Of a stretch of DNA of 6,065 nucleotides, positions 1 through 5,876 are shown piece after piece. How positions within the stretch are numbered: position 1 is the stretch's first letter; the number at the start of each line of letters is the position of its first letter. The DNA is from an uncultured Roseovarius sp. (lineage in GTDB: Bacteria > Pseudomonadota > Alphaproteobacteria > Rhodobacterales > Rhodobacteraceae): positions 1 through 6,065 of the forward strand of contig CAKSUL010000078.1 of the NCBI GenBank assembly GCA_934501475.1, written 5' to 3'. The position numbers and the translations under genes were made by a program. The notes under the pieces were generated by a model. That model did not search any database, was not told the origin of the DNA, and saw nothing but the letters and a program-made list of their open reading frames with translations.

Positions 1-2
1 AT

Positions 3-119
3 CTGCGCGACCGCAGCGCGCGCGCGGGCCTGAGCGTCGAAAGTCTGGGCCGGCCCTGTGCTGCGCATGTGCTGGAGCGGCCCCCCTACGATCCCGACAA
101 CACAAGACTGAAAGGCTGA
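3..119 (+). CDS. C-terminal end of a probable dimethylglycine/sarcosine dehydrogenase-like (GcvT-type C-terminus) protein, partial
   Basis: Only the last 38 codons are present; the gene starts outside the window. Frame 3 is open from the left edge to TGA at 117-119. The tail carries a VESLG segment followed by an ending PPYDPDNTRLKG. This resembles the closing strand and tail of the C-terminal aminomethyltransferase (GCV_T_C) domain in FAD-dependent dimethylglycine/sarcosine dehydrogenase-type proteins, which often end in a pattern like 'VE-LG...A.V...P.(Y/F)DP.n.RLr'. In that family an N-terminal flavin domain oxidises an N-methyl group and the C-terminal folate domain takes up the one-carbon unit. 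The family call comes from memory of the tail pattern over a very short stretch, so it is tentative. The stop lies 3 bp before the next ATG, implying co-transcription and coupled translation with the aminotransferase. Confidence 0.5.
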   Translation: MRDRSARAGLSVESLGRPCAAHVLERPPYDPDNTRLKG

Positions 120-122
120 GCG

Positions 123-1436
123 ATGATGAACACTGACTGGACGACCGAAGCCACCGCCGCCCGCCGCGATGCCTATTACGCCGCGTCGCTGACGAAATTC
201 GTGCCGTTCCGCGAACCGCTGGTCTTCAAGAAGGGCCGGATGCAATACCTGTGGGACGTTGAGGGGCGCAAATACACCGACCTTCTGGGCATGAACCTGT
301 GCATTTCCGTCGGTCATTCACATCCGCGCGTCGTTGCCGCCGCGATGGAACAGGCGCAGGAACTGACCCACTGCACCACCATGTTCTACCACCCCGTTCC
401 CGCGCATTTCGCCGAGGAACTGGCCGCGACCATGCCCAAGGGGCCGAAGGGCGATATCGAATGGGTGGTGCATTTCACCAACTCGGGGTCCGAGGCCATT
501 GATCTGGCGATGACCATGGCACGCACCGCCACCGGCAATCTGGACCTTCTGGCGCTGCGCACGGCCTATCACGGGCCGACGGCGGCGGCGCAGTCGATCA
601 CCGGCATTTCAGGCTGGCGTCATCCCGGCATGCCCGGAAACGTCGCCTTCGTGCCCGAGCCGAACCAGTATCGCGGCATCTTCGGCCCCGGCACGCAGCC
701 CTATCTGGACGAGATCGAGCGCACGATCCAGAGCGCGACCACCGGGCAGATTGCCGGGATGTTCGTCGAATCCATTCAGGGTTATGGCGGTATTGTTGAA
801 ATGCCCCCCGGTTATATGAGCGGCGCGGCCGAGCGGGTGCGCGCGGCGGGCGGGCTCTATGTCGCGGACGAGGTGCAGTCGGGATTCGGGCGCACCGGCG
901 ATCACATGTGGGCGTTCGAGGCCGATGGCGTGATCCCCGATATCGTGGTCATGGCCAAGGGCATCGGCAACGGCTTCCCGCTTGGTGCGGTCGTCGCGCG
1001 CAAGGAGGTGGCAGCGCCCATGGCCGAGAAATTCATGTTCCACACTTACGGCTCGAACCCGACCAGCTGCGCGGCAGGGCGCGCGGTGCTTCAGGTGATC
1101 GCCGAGGACAAGGTGCAGCAGAACGCCAAGGACGTCGGCGGTGCCCTGCTGGAGCGGCTGCGCGATCTCAAGCAGCGCCACCCGGCCATCGGTGACGTGC
1201 GCGGGCGCGGCCTGATGCTGGCCATCGAGATGGTCAAGGACCGCAAGACCAAAGAGCCCGATCGCGACACCACCGCCGCCGTCTTCGAGGCGTGCCGTGA
1301 TGCGGGGCTGATCATGTCGAAATCCGGGCCGCATCAGTCGGTGCTGCGCATGGTGCCGCCCTTGTGCCTGTCGATGGAAGATGTGGACAGCGTGGCCGAG
1401 GGGCTGGACGCGGCGTTCACGGCGGCGCAAAAATAA
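123..1436 (+). CDS. Class III PLP-dependent aminotransferase, AGXT2 (alanine-glyoxylate aminotransferase 2)-like
   Basis: A complete 437-residue cytosolic fold-type I aminotransferase, of normal length for the family. Visible hallmarks: NSGSEA at 120-125 (G122-S123 for the PLP phosphate), Y149-H150-G151 (ring stacking), the DEVQ motif with D249 (pyridine nitrogen), the Schiff-base lysine K279 in MAKGIGNGFP, the TYGSNP loop with T308 (phosphate contact across the dimer), and R409 in VLRMVPP, where AGXT2 places a carboxylate-binding arginine. The segments TMFYHPVPAHFAEELA and GDVRGRGLMLAIEMV align closely with AGXT2 rather than with ornithine or acetylornithine aminotransferases. AGXT2 enzymes use pyruvate or glyoxylate as acceptor and take alanine, beta-aminoisobutyrate or methylated arginines as donors; the donor here is unknown. 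ATG 123 is preferred to the adjacent ATG 126 because AAAGG at 111-115 lies 7 nt upstream. It sits between a probable methylamine dehydrogenase end and a betaine-type importer, suggesting it deaminates an imported and demethylated compound. Omega-amino-acid:pyruvate or taurine-type transaminase activity is an alternative. Confidence 0.9.
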   Translation: MMNTDWTTEATAARRDAYYAASLTKFVPFREPLVFKKGRMQYLWDVEGRKYTDLLGMNLCISVGHSHPRVVAAAMEQAQELTHCTTMFYHPVPAHFAEELAATMPKGPKGDIEWVVHFTNSGSEAIDLAMTMARTATGNLDLLALRTAYHGPTAAAQSITGISGWRHPGMPGNVAFVPEPNQYRGIFGPGTQPYLDEIERTIQSATTGQIAGMFVESIQGYGGIVEMPPGYMSGAAERVRAAGGLYVADEVQSGFGRTGDHMWAFEADGVIPDIVVMAKGIGNGFPLGAVVARKEVAAPMAEKFMFHTYGSNPTSCAAGRAVLQVIAEDKVQQNAKDVGGALLERLRDLKQRHPAIGDVRGRGLMLAIEMVKDRKTKEPDRDTTAAVFEACRDAGLIMSKSGPHQSVLRMVPPLCLSMEDVDSVAEGLDAAFTAAQK

Positions 1437-1469
1437 ACTGTCAGCCAGCAATCAACAGGGAGAAACCGA

Positions 1470-2429
1470 ATGAAACATTGCAGAAAACTGATTCCCGCCA
1501 CTCTTGCCATGATGCTGCCTGTCGGCGCGCTGGCGCAGGATGTCGTCATACCCGATCCGAACTATGCGTCGGGGCGCGCCACCGCCTTTGCCGTCAAGGC
1601 GATCATCGAAGAGGCGCTGGGCCTTGAGGTCGAAATGCTGACCACCACCGCGGTCCCCGTCATCTTCGAGGCGATGGCGCGCGGCAATGGCGAGATTGAC
1701 ATCTGGACCGAGACCTGGCTGCCCAACCAATCCGCGCCGGTTGACAAATACGCGCGCGACGAGGGGCGCGTGATCATCGGAGAGCCTTTCTTCGAGGCGA
1801 AACAAGGCTACTGCGTCACCACCGTCACCGCGACCGAGCACGGCATCACCTCGGTCTTCGATCTGGCAAACCCGGAAAACGCCAAGCTGTTCGACACCAA
1901 CGGCGACGGCAAGGGCGAAATCTGGATCGGTGGCCAAGGCTGGCAATCGACCAACACCGAGCAGGTGCGCGCGCGCGATTACGGGTTCGCGGATTTCTTC
2001 GAGCTTCAGGCCGTGGATGAGGCAATCGCGGCGGCGGGCCTTGCCGATGCGGCAAAGGCGAACCGGCCCTGGGTCGGCTATTGCTACAGCCCGCACCAGA
2101 ACTTTGCGATGTTCGACCTGACCTTCCTTGACGAGCCGCCCCACGATCCCGAGCAGTTCAAGATGGTGCAGCCTGCCGACGATCCCGACTGGATGGCCAA
2201 ATCCCATGTTGCATCCGCCTATTCCGCGACCACCGTCCATAATGCATGGTCCGCGTCACTGGCAGAGCGCCAGCCGGCGCTTGTCCCGCTGCTGGAGAGG
2301 ATCGAACTGACGGCCGAGGATGTGAACACATGGGCCAAGCAGATCGTCGATGGCGCGGATCCCGAGGTTCTGGGCCGCGACTGGGCCAAGGCGAATTCCG
2401 ACCTGATCGCCAAGTGGATGAGCCAATAA
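1470..2429 (+). CDS. Periplasmic substrate-binding protein of a glycine betaine/TMAO-type ABC transporter (OpuAC family, TmoX/ProX-like)
   Basis: A 319-residue secreted binding protein. Residues 1-22 form a Sec signal peptide (K/R-rich start, hydrophobic core, ALA before Q23); there is no lipobox, so it should be free in the periplasm. The mature part has the OpuAC pattern: an early ligand segment, IDIWTETWLP at 77-86 with W79 and W83, WIGGQGW at 152-158, and W201 followed by YCYSPH at 204-209. Tryptophans in this family form an aromatic box around a quaternary or N-oxide nitrogen. Loop 142-150 (D142, N144, D146, G147, E150) looks like a calcium-binding DxNxDG loop; overall the protein resembles the TMAO-binding TmoX group of marine alphaproteobacteria more than E. 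coli ProX. It starts 33 bp after the aminotransferase, with AGGGAG at 1457-1462 spaced 7 nt from ATG. Its ATPase and permease follow directly. Family confidence is high; the ligand (glycine betaine, TMAO, choline, another betaine) cannot be fixed. Confidence 0.9.
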   Translation: MKHCRKLIPATLAMMLPVGALAQDVVIPDPNYASGRATAFAVKAIIEEALGLEVEMLTTTAVPVIFEAMARGNGEIDIWTETWLPNQSAPVDKYARDEGRVIIGEPFFEAKQGYCVTTVTATEHGITSVFDLANPENAKLFDTNGDGKGEIWIGGQGWQSTNTEQVRARDYGFADFFELQAVDEAIAAAGLADAAKANRPWVGYCYSPHQNFAMFDLTFLDEPPHDPEQFKMVQPADDPDWMAKSHVASAYSATTVHNAWSASLAERQPALVPLLERIELTAEDVNTWAKQIVDGADPEVLGRDWAKANSDLIAKWMSQ

Positions 2430-2436
2430 GGCGCGC

Positions 2437-2474
2437 CCGGCGCGGCGGCGGGGATGTTTCCGCCGCCGCGCCGG
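2437..2474 (+). promoter_or_regulatory. GC-rich intercistronic stem-loop between binding-protein and ATPase genes
   Basis: A perfect 15-bp inverted repeat, CCGGCGCGGCGGCGG (2437-2451) and CCGCCGCCGCGCCGG (2460-2474), encloses the 8-nt loop GGATGTTT. Past one C-C mismatch, a G-U pair and two more G-C pairs may extend the stem. It begins 7 nt after the binding-protein stop and ends 6 nt before the Shine-Dalgarno of the ATPase gene. No U-tract follows, so it is unlikely to be an efficient intrinsic terminator. By analogy with hairpins downstream of binding-protein genes in other ABC operons, it may protect the upstream mRNA from 3' decay or lower readthrough and translation of the ATPase and permease. 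The repeat is directly seen; the function is inferred. Confidence 0.75.
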
Positions 2475-2480
2475 CTGCCC

Positions 2481-2485
2481 AAGGA
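2481..2485 (+). promoter_or_regulatory. Shine-Dalgarno AAGGA of the ATPase gene with ambiguous spacing
   Basis: AAGGA is the only good ribosome-binding site in the gap. It lies 12 nt before the in-frame ATG at 2498, longer than usual, but 4 nt before another ATG at 2490 that opens a three-codon frame ending in TGA at 2499-2501. No in-frame ATG, GTG or TTG between the hairpin and 2498 offers better spacing, so 2498 remains the best start for the ATPase. Confidence 0.6.
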
Positions 2486-2497
2486 AAAAATGCCGCG

Positions 2498-3565
2498 ATG
2501 AGTGCTTCTCAGACAGACGACGTAATCGTTCTCGAAGATGTCTGGAAGATTTTCGGCACGCGCGAGGCCGAGGCGCTGAGCGCCGCAAGGGCGGGCATGC
2601 CCAAACCCGAGATTCTCAGCCGCTTTGACTGCGTGGTGGGCGTCGCCGGGGTGAACCTCACCGTGCGGCGCCGCGAGATTTTCTGCGTCATGGGCCTGTC
2701 CGGTTCGGGAAAATCAACGCTGGTGCGCCATGTGAACCGCCTGCTGGAGCCGACGGCGGGGCGCATCCTGATCAATGGCGCGGACATCATGCAGAAATCG
2801 AACGCCGATCTGCGGCACTTGCGGGCGCGCGACATCGGCATGGTGTTTCAGAACTTTGGCCTGATGCCCCATCGCACGGTGCGCGAAAATGTTGCCCTGC
2901 CACTCGAGATCCAGGGCGCATCGCTGAACGAGCGGTATTCCCTCGCCGAGGCGGCGCTGGCCCGCGTCGCGCTGTCGGGCTGGGGCAACCGCCTGCCATC
3001 GGATCTGTCGGGTGGCATGCAGCAGCGCGTGGGCCTTGCGCGCGCGCTGGCCGCCGATCCGCCGATCCTGCTGCTGGACGAGCCGTTCTCGGCGCTCGAT
3101 CCGCTGATCCGACGGCAGTTGCAGGATGAGTTCATCCAGCTCAGCCGCGACATGGGCAAGACGACGATGTTCATCACCCACGATCTGGACGAAGCAATCC
3201 GCATCGGCACCCGTATCGCCATCATGAAGGACGGCGTTATCGTGCAGGTCGGCACCGCCGAGGAAATCGTCGCCAATCCCATGGACGATTATGTCGCCGA
3301 CTTCGTTGCCAACATCTCGCGGCTGCATGTGGTGCATGCGCACCGCATCATGGAAAACGCCGACCAATGGCGCGCGCGCCAGGGTGGCGACCATGGCGAC
3401 CTTACCGATTTCGCGCCTGCGCGGGCTGACATGACCATTTCGGACCTGATCGACATCGCCGCCACGACCGATGCGCCGATTGCCGTGCAGGATGGCGACG
3501 GCGCCGTGATCGGCGTCATCGACAAGGCGCGCCTGCTGAACGGGATCAAGGGGGATGTGCGATGA
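2498..3565 (+). CDS. ATP-binding protein of the glycine betaine/TMAO-type ABC transporter (ProV/OpuAA family)
   Basis: A 355-residue cytoplasmic ATPase that energises the importer. All nucleotide-binding motifs are intact: Walker A GLSGSGKST (66-74), Q-loop in MVFQNFGLMPH, ABC signature LSGGMQQR (170-177), Walker B LLLDEP with D194 and catalytic E195, D-loop SALDP, and switch H228 in ITHDLDEA. The long N-terminal segment before Walker A (KIFG, then ALSAARAGMPKPEIL, then GVAGVNLTV) is the characteristic ProV/OpuAA lead-in, separating it from ordinary amino-acid ATPases. After the ATPase core, residues about 310-352 resemble one CBS repeat (APIAVQDGDGAVIGVID), whereas E. coli ProV (400 residues) has a tandem pair used for osmotic or ionic gating. 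The start at ATG 2498 is chosen because the open frame upstream of it runs through the binding-protein gene and the hairpin without a credible ribosome site. The stop overlaps the permease start by 4 bp (ATGA). Confidence 0.93.
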   Translation: MSASQTDDVIVLEDVWKIFGTREAEALSAARAGMPKPEILSRFDCVVGVAGVNLTVRRREIFCVMGLSGSGKSTLVRHVNRLLEPTAGRILINGADIMQKSNADLRHLRARDIGMVFQNFGLMPHRTVRENVALPLEIQGASLNERYSLAEAALARVALSGWGNRLPSDLSGGMQQRVGLARALAADPPILLLDEPFSALDPLIRRQLQDEFIQLSRDMGKTTMFITHDLDEAIRIGTRIAIMKDGVIVQVGTAEEIVANPMDDYVADFVANISRLHVVHAHRIMENADQWRARQGGDHGDLTDFAPARADMTISDLIDIAATTDAPIAVQDGDGAVIGVIDKARLLNGIKGDVR

Positions 3566-5058
3566 CCGAACAGCCGACCGAAAACCAGACCGAACTGGTG
3601 AGGCGATTCACCGGGCGCAGCGGCGATTATTACGCAAGGGTCTTCGAGCGCATCGGGCAGACCGGCGGATGGCATGCGTCCTTCAACGTCGCGGCCTTCT
3701 TGCTCGGCCCGCTCTGGCTGGGCGCGCGGGCGCTGTGGCTGGCGTTCTGGGTGGCCTTCATGGTCGAGATATTCGCGGTCGTGCTGGTCGGGATCGGGAT
3801 TTTCGGCGACCTGGGAAGCGATGACATCGCCCGCGCCGACCGGCTGACCACACAGGCAGCGCAGCGGATGGAGGCCGCAGAAAAGGCCGCCGCAGAGGGC
3901 AGCAGCCTGGCCGACAGCATGCGCAAATCTGCAGAGGCCATCGCCAGCGCCGCCGACAAGGCGCGCATCGCCGCCGATGCGTCGCGCGGGCAGGCGACGC
4001 TGTTCGTCGGTATCGGCGCGGCCCTTCTGGCGCTGGTGCGACTTCTGACCGGGATTGGCGCGAACGCATTGCTGGCGCTACGGTTCCGCCAGTGGCGCAG
4101 CGACAATTCTCGCCCCAGCGCCCTGCCCCTGGCGCGCATCACCGGCGCCTTGCTGCTGGTCGGGCTGTCCTATCCGCTGGCGGTTTATCGCTTTGCGCGC
4201 AGCGACGTGCCGGCCTGGCTGGTGACCTTTCCCGCCGCCACCGACCTGCGCAACGCCGTGTCGGTGGGCATTGATCAGGGCGTGCGCTGGATCGCCGACA
4301 GCTTCGGGGTGTTCTTTGCCGCGATTACCGGGGCGATAAACGCGGTGCTCAACCTGATGGAGACCGTTCTGGTCCTGACCCCCTGGCCGATCGTGATGAT
4401 CGTGATCCTGACGCTGGCCTGGCAGATTTCGGGACGCCGCGTCGCGATTTTTTCAGCTGGCGCACTGGCCTATCTGGCGTTTCTGGGGTTCTGGGAAAAG
4501 AGCATGGCCACCGTCGCGCTGCTGGGCACGGCGGCGGTTCTGTGCGTGGCCATCGGTGTGCCGCTGGGCGTGTTGTGCGGGCGTCGCCCCAGGGTCAACG
4601 CCGTGCTGCGCCCCGTGCTGGATTTCATGCAGACCATGCCCGCCTTCGTCTACCTGATCCCGGTCATCGCGTTTTTCGGCATCGGCAAACCGCCGGGCAT
4701 TATTGCCACGCTGGTGTTTGGTATGCCGCCCGTCATCCGGCTGACTGCACTGGGCATTGCCGGGGTGCCGCCCGGCATCCGCGAAGCGGCGCTGGCCTAT
4801 GGCGCGACGCCACGATTTCTGCTGCTGAAGGTCGACCTGCCGCTGGCGATGCCGTCGATCATGACGGGGATCAACCAGACCCTTCTGATGTGCCTGTCGA
4901 TGGTCGTCATCGCCTCGCTGATCGGCGCCAAGGGTTTGGGCGAGGACGTTCTGTCGGCGCTGCAATATGCGGCGGTGGGTCAGGGGATATTGGCAGGGAT
5001 CGCCATTCTGATGTGCGCGATGGTGCTGGATCGGATCGTTCAGGGCCAACAGAAATAA
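3562..5058 (+). CDS. ProW-type ABC transporter permease with an N-terminal DUF2628-like membrane module
   Basis: A 498-residue inner-membrane permease. The C-terminal half (about 235-490) is a standard ProW/OpuAB transmembrane domain: several hydrophobic helices, the DFMQTMPAFVYLIPV segment, and the EAA coupling loop REAALAYGATPRFLLLKVDLP (about 407-427; E408, A409, A410, G414, P427), which docks on the ATPase. The N-terminal half is atypical. Residues 16-35 (FTGRSGDYYARVFERIGQTG) and 41-52 (FNVAAFLLGPLW) closely resemble the opening of DUF2628 proteins ('ADYY...F..I' followed by 'WNWAAFFFGPFW'), followed by a hydrophobic stretch to about 81. Residues 85-142 form an alanine-rich, charged, probably helical spacer, followed by two further membrane segments (about 144-174 and 191-209). 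The start is well supported: ATG overlaps the ATPase stop and AAGGGGGA (3548-3555) is spaced 6 nt upstream. The permease role is secure; the role of the N-terminal module is unknown (assembly, sensing or membrane anchoring are guesses). Confidence 0.92.
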   Translation: MTEQPTENQTELVRRFTGRSGDYYARVFERIGQTGGWHASFNVAAFLLGPLWLGARALWLAFWVAFMVEIFAVVLVGIGIFGDLGSDDIARADRLTTQAAQRMEAAEKAAAEGSSLADSMRKSAEAIASAADKARIAADASRGQATLFVGIGAALLALVRLLTGIGANALLALRFRQWRSDNSRPSALPLARITGALLLVGLSYPLAVYRFARSDVPAWLVTFPAATDLRNAVSVGIDQGVRWIADSFGVFFAAITGAINAVLNLMETVLVLTPWPIVMIVILTLAWQISGRRVAIFSAGALAYLAFLGFWEKSMATVALLGTAAVLCVAIGVPLGVLCGRRPRVNAVLRPVLDFMQTMPAFVYLIPVIAFFGIGKPPGIIATLVFGMPPVIRLTALGIAGVPPGIREAALAYGATPRFLLLKVDLPLAMPSIMTGINQTLLMCLSMVVIASLIGAKGLGEDVLSALQYAAVGQGILAGIAILMCAMVLDRIVQGQQK

Positions 5059-5064
5059 CGCAAC

Positions 5065-5841
5065 TCACCACAGCGCGCCGCCGGTGATCTGGATGTTGTC
5101 CATCGTCAACCCCCGCGCCTCGTCGCGGCACAGATACACGGCCAGCGCGGCGACTTCGTCGGGCTGGATGATGCGCTTTTGCGGGTTCTGCTCGCGGATC
5201 TCGCGTATCAGATCGGCGCTGCTGCGTCCCTTGCCCTCGCGCGCCGCGATCTCGGCGGTATCGGAATGCAGCATGTCCGTCTCGACCCAGGTGGGGCTGA
5301 TCATGGTGCAGCCGACGCCATGCGCCGCCCCTTCCAGCGCGACACAGCGGGTGAGCCCCAGCAGCCCCGCCTTGGACGCGCAATAGGCCGGATTGTCGGC
5401 CCAGCCCACGGTCGCGGCGGTCGAGCCGATGTTGACGATCCGGCCCCATTCGCGCGCGATCATGCCCGGCAGCACGGCGCGCGTAAGACGAAAGGCACCG
5501 GTCAGGTTGGTGTCGATGACGCGCTGCCACAGATCGTCCGAGTGGCCGACGACACCTTGCTCGGCGGTGATACCGGCGGCGTTGATCAGGATGTCAACCG
5601 GGCCGAGTTCGGCCTCGACACTCTCGATGGCCCGCGTCACATTCGCGCCGTCGCACACGTCCAGCGGCACCGCCTTGAACGGCGCGTCGTCCCCCTGCCC
5701 GGCGCGGCGCGATCCGACGGCGACGCGCGCGCCATGTGCCGCCAGTCGCGTGGCGATGGCCAGCCCCATGCCCGACAAACCGCCGCTGACAAAAGCGATG
5801 CGGCCAGTAAGAAAACTGTCTTGCGTCAGGCAATCAGGCAT
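5065..5841 (-). CDS. Short-chain dehydrogenase/reductase (classical SDR, probable NADP(H) preference)
   Basis: A complete 258-residue cytosolic oxidoreductase. The Rossmann cofactor motif reads SGGLSGMG (19-26), a variant of TGxxxGxG; S44-R45-R46 after the second strand suggests binding of the NADP 2'-phosphate; D61-V62 holds adenine; NAAG spans 87-90. The catalytic tetrad is N112, S140, Y153 and K157 (YCASK), all present. The C-terminus ITGGALW is typical of tetrameric SDRs. The substrate is not recognisable; annotation pipelines would likely call it 3-oxoacyl-ACP reductase-like. The start is ATG at 5841 because AAAGGA lies 7 nt upstream; a longer reading from TTG at 5862 would add seven residues and place this ribosome site inside the gene. 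It lies 35 bp downstream of an adenylyl-sulfate kinase gene on the same strand and converges on the permease with 6 bp between stops. A link to the importer operon (for example reducing an aldehyde made by the aminotransferase) is possible but not indicated by orientation. Confidence 0.9.
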   Translation of the reverse strand: MPDCLTQDSFLTGRIAFVSGGLSGMGLAIATRLAAHGARVAVGSRRAGQGDDAPFKAVPLDVCDGANVTRAIESVEAELGPVDILINAAGITAEQGVVGHSDDLWQRVIDTNLTGAFRLTRAVLPGMIAREWGRIVNIGSTAATVGWADNPAYCASKAGLLGLTRCVALEGAAHGVGCTMISPTWVETDMLHSDTAEIAAREGKGRSSADLIREIREQNPQKRIIQPDEVAALAVYLCRDEARGLTMDNIQITGGALW

Positions 5842-5876
5842 GGGGTCGTCCTTTGATGGCAAAAAGTACTATATGC
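5842..5876 (-). other. 35-bp gap between APS kinase and SDR genes
   Basis: A short A/T-richer gap, unusual in this GC-rich window. On the minus strand it contains TATAGT and then a run of five Ts before the SDR ribosome site. TATAGT resembles a -10 hexamer, but no convincing -35 box is found about 17 bp upstream, and no stem precedes the T-run. Cotranscription of APS kinase and SDR is the default reading; a weak internal promoter cannot be excluded. Confidence 0.35.
5849..5854 (-). promoter_or_regulatory. Shine-Dalgarno AAAGGA that fixes the SDR start
   Basis: On the minus strand AAAGGA precedes the ATG at 5841 by 7 nt, ideal spacing. This supports the shorter 258-residue SDR over an alternative TTG start at 5862 that lies upstream of the site. 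Confidence 0.75.

Noticed and set aside
12..28. Alternating CG/GC runs, also near 1968-1978
   Set aside because: These fall within coding sequence as Arg/Ala codons in GC-rich DNA and show no repeat structure of their own.
609..2240. Two long minus-strand open frames (609-1451 and 1452-2240) lying end to end opposite the aminotransferase and binding-protein genes
   Set aside because: Both lie antisense to genes with intact family motifs. Their translations are rich in H, R, G and D with no recognisable domain, as expected of GC-rich shadow frames.
2437..2480. Intrinsic terminator after the binding-protein gene
   Set aside because: The stem is strong but no U-tract follows it, and the ATPase and permease genes of the same transporter continue immediately downstream.
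2246..2497. In-frame extension of the ATPase gene upstream to 2246, adding 84 residues
   Set aside because: It would overlap the binding-protein gene and run through the hairpin. The added residues are low-complexity R/G/A with no homology to ProV, while the normal ProV N-terminus begins right after ATG 2498.
5842..5862. Longer SDR starting at TTG 5862
   Set aside because: The AAAGGA ribosome site at 5849-5854 is ideally placed for ATG 5841 and would be inside the coding region of the longer form.
5855..5876. Promoter with TATAGT as -10 box, or terminator with the T-run, between APS kinase and SDR genes
   Set aside because: No acceptable -35 hexamer at the right distance and no stem before the T-run; too weak to call either.
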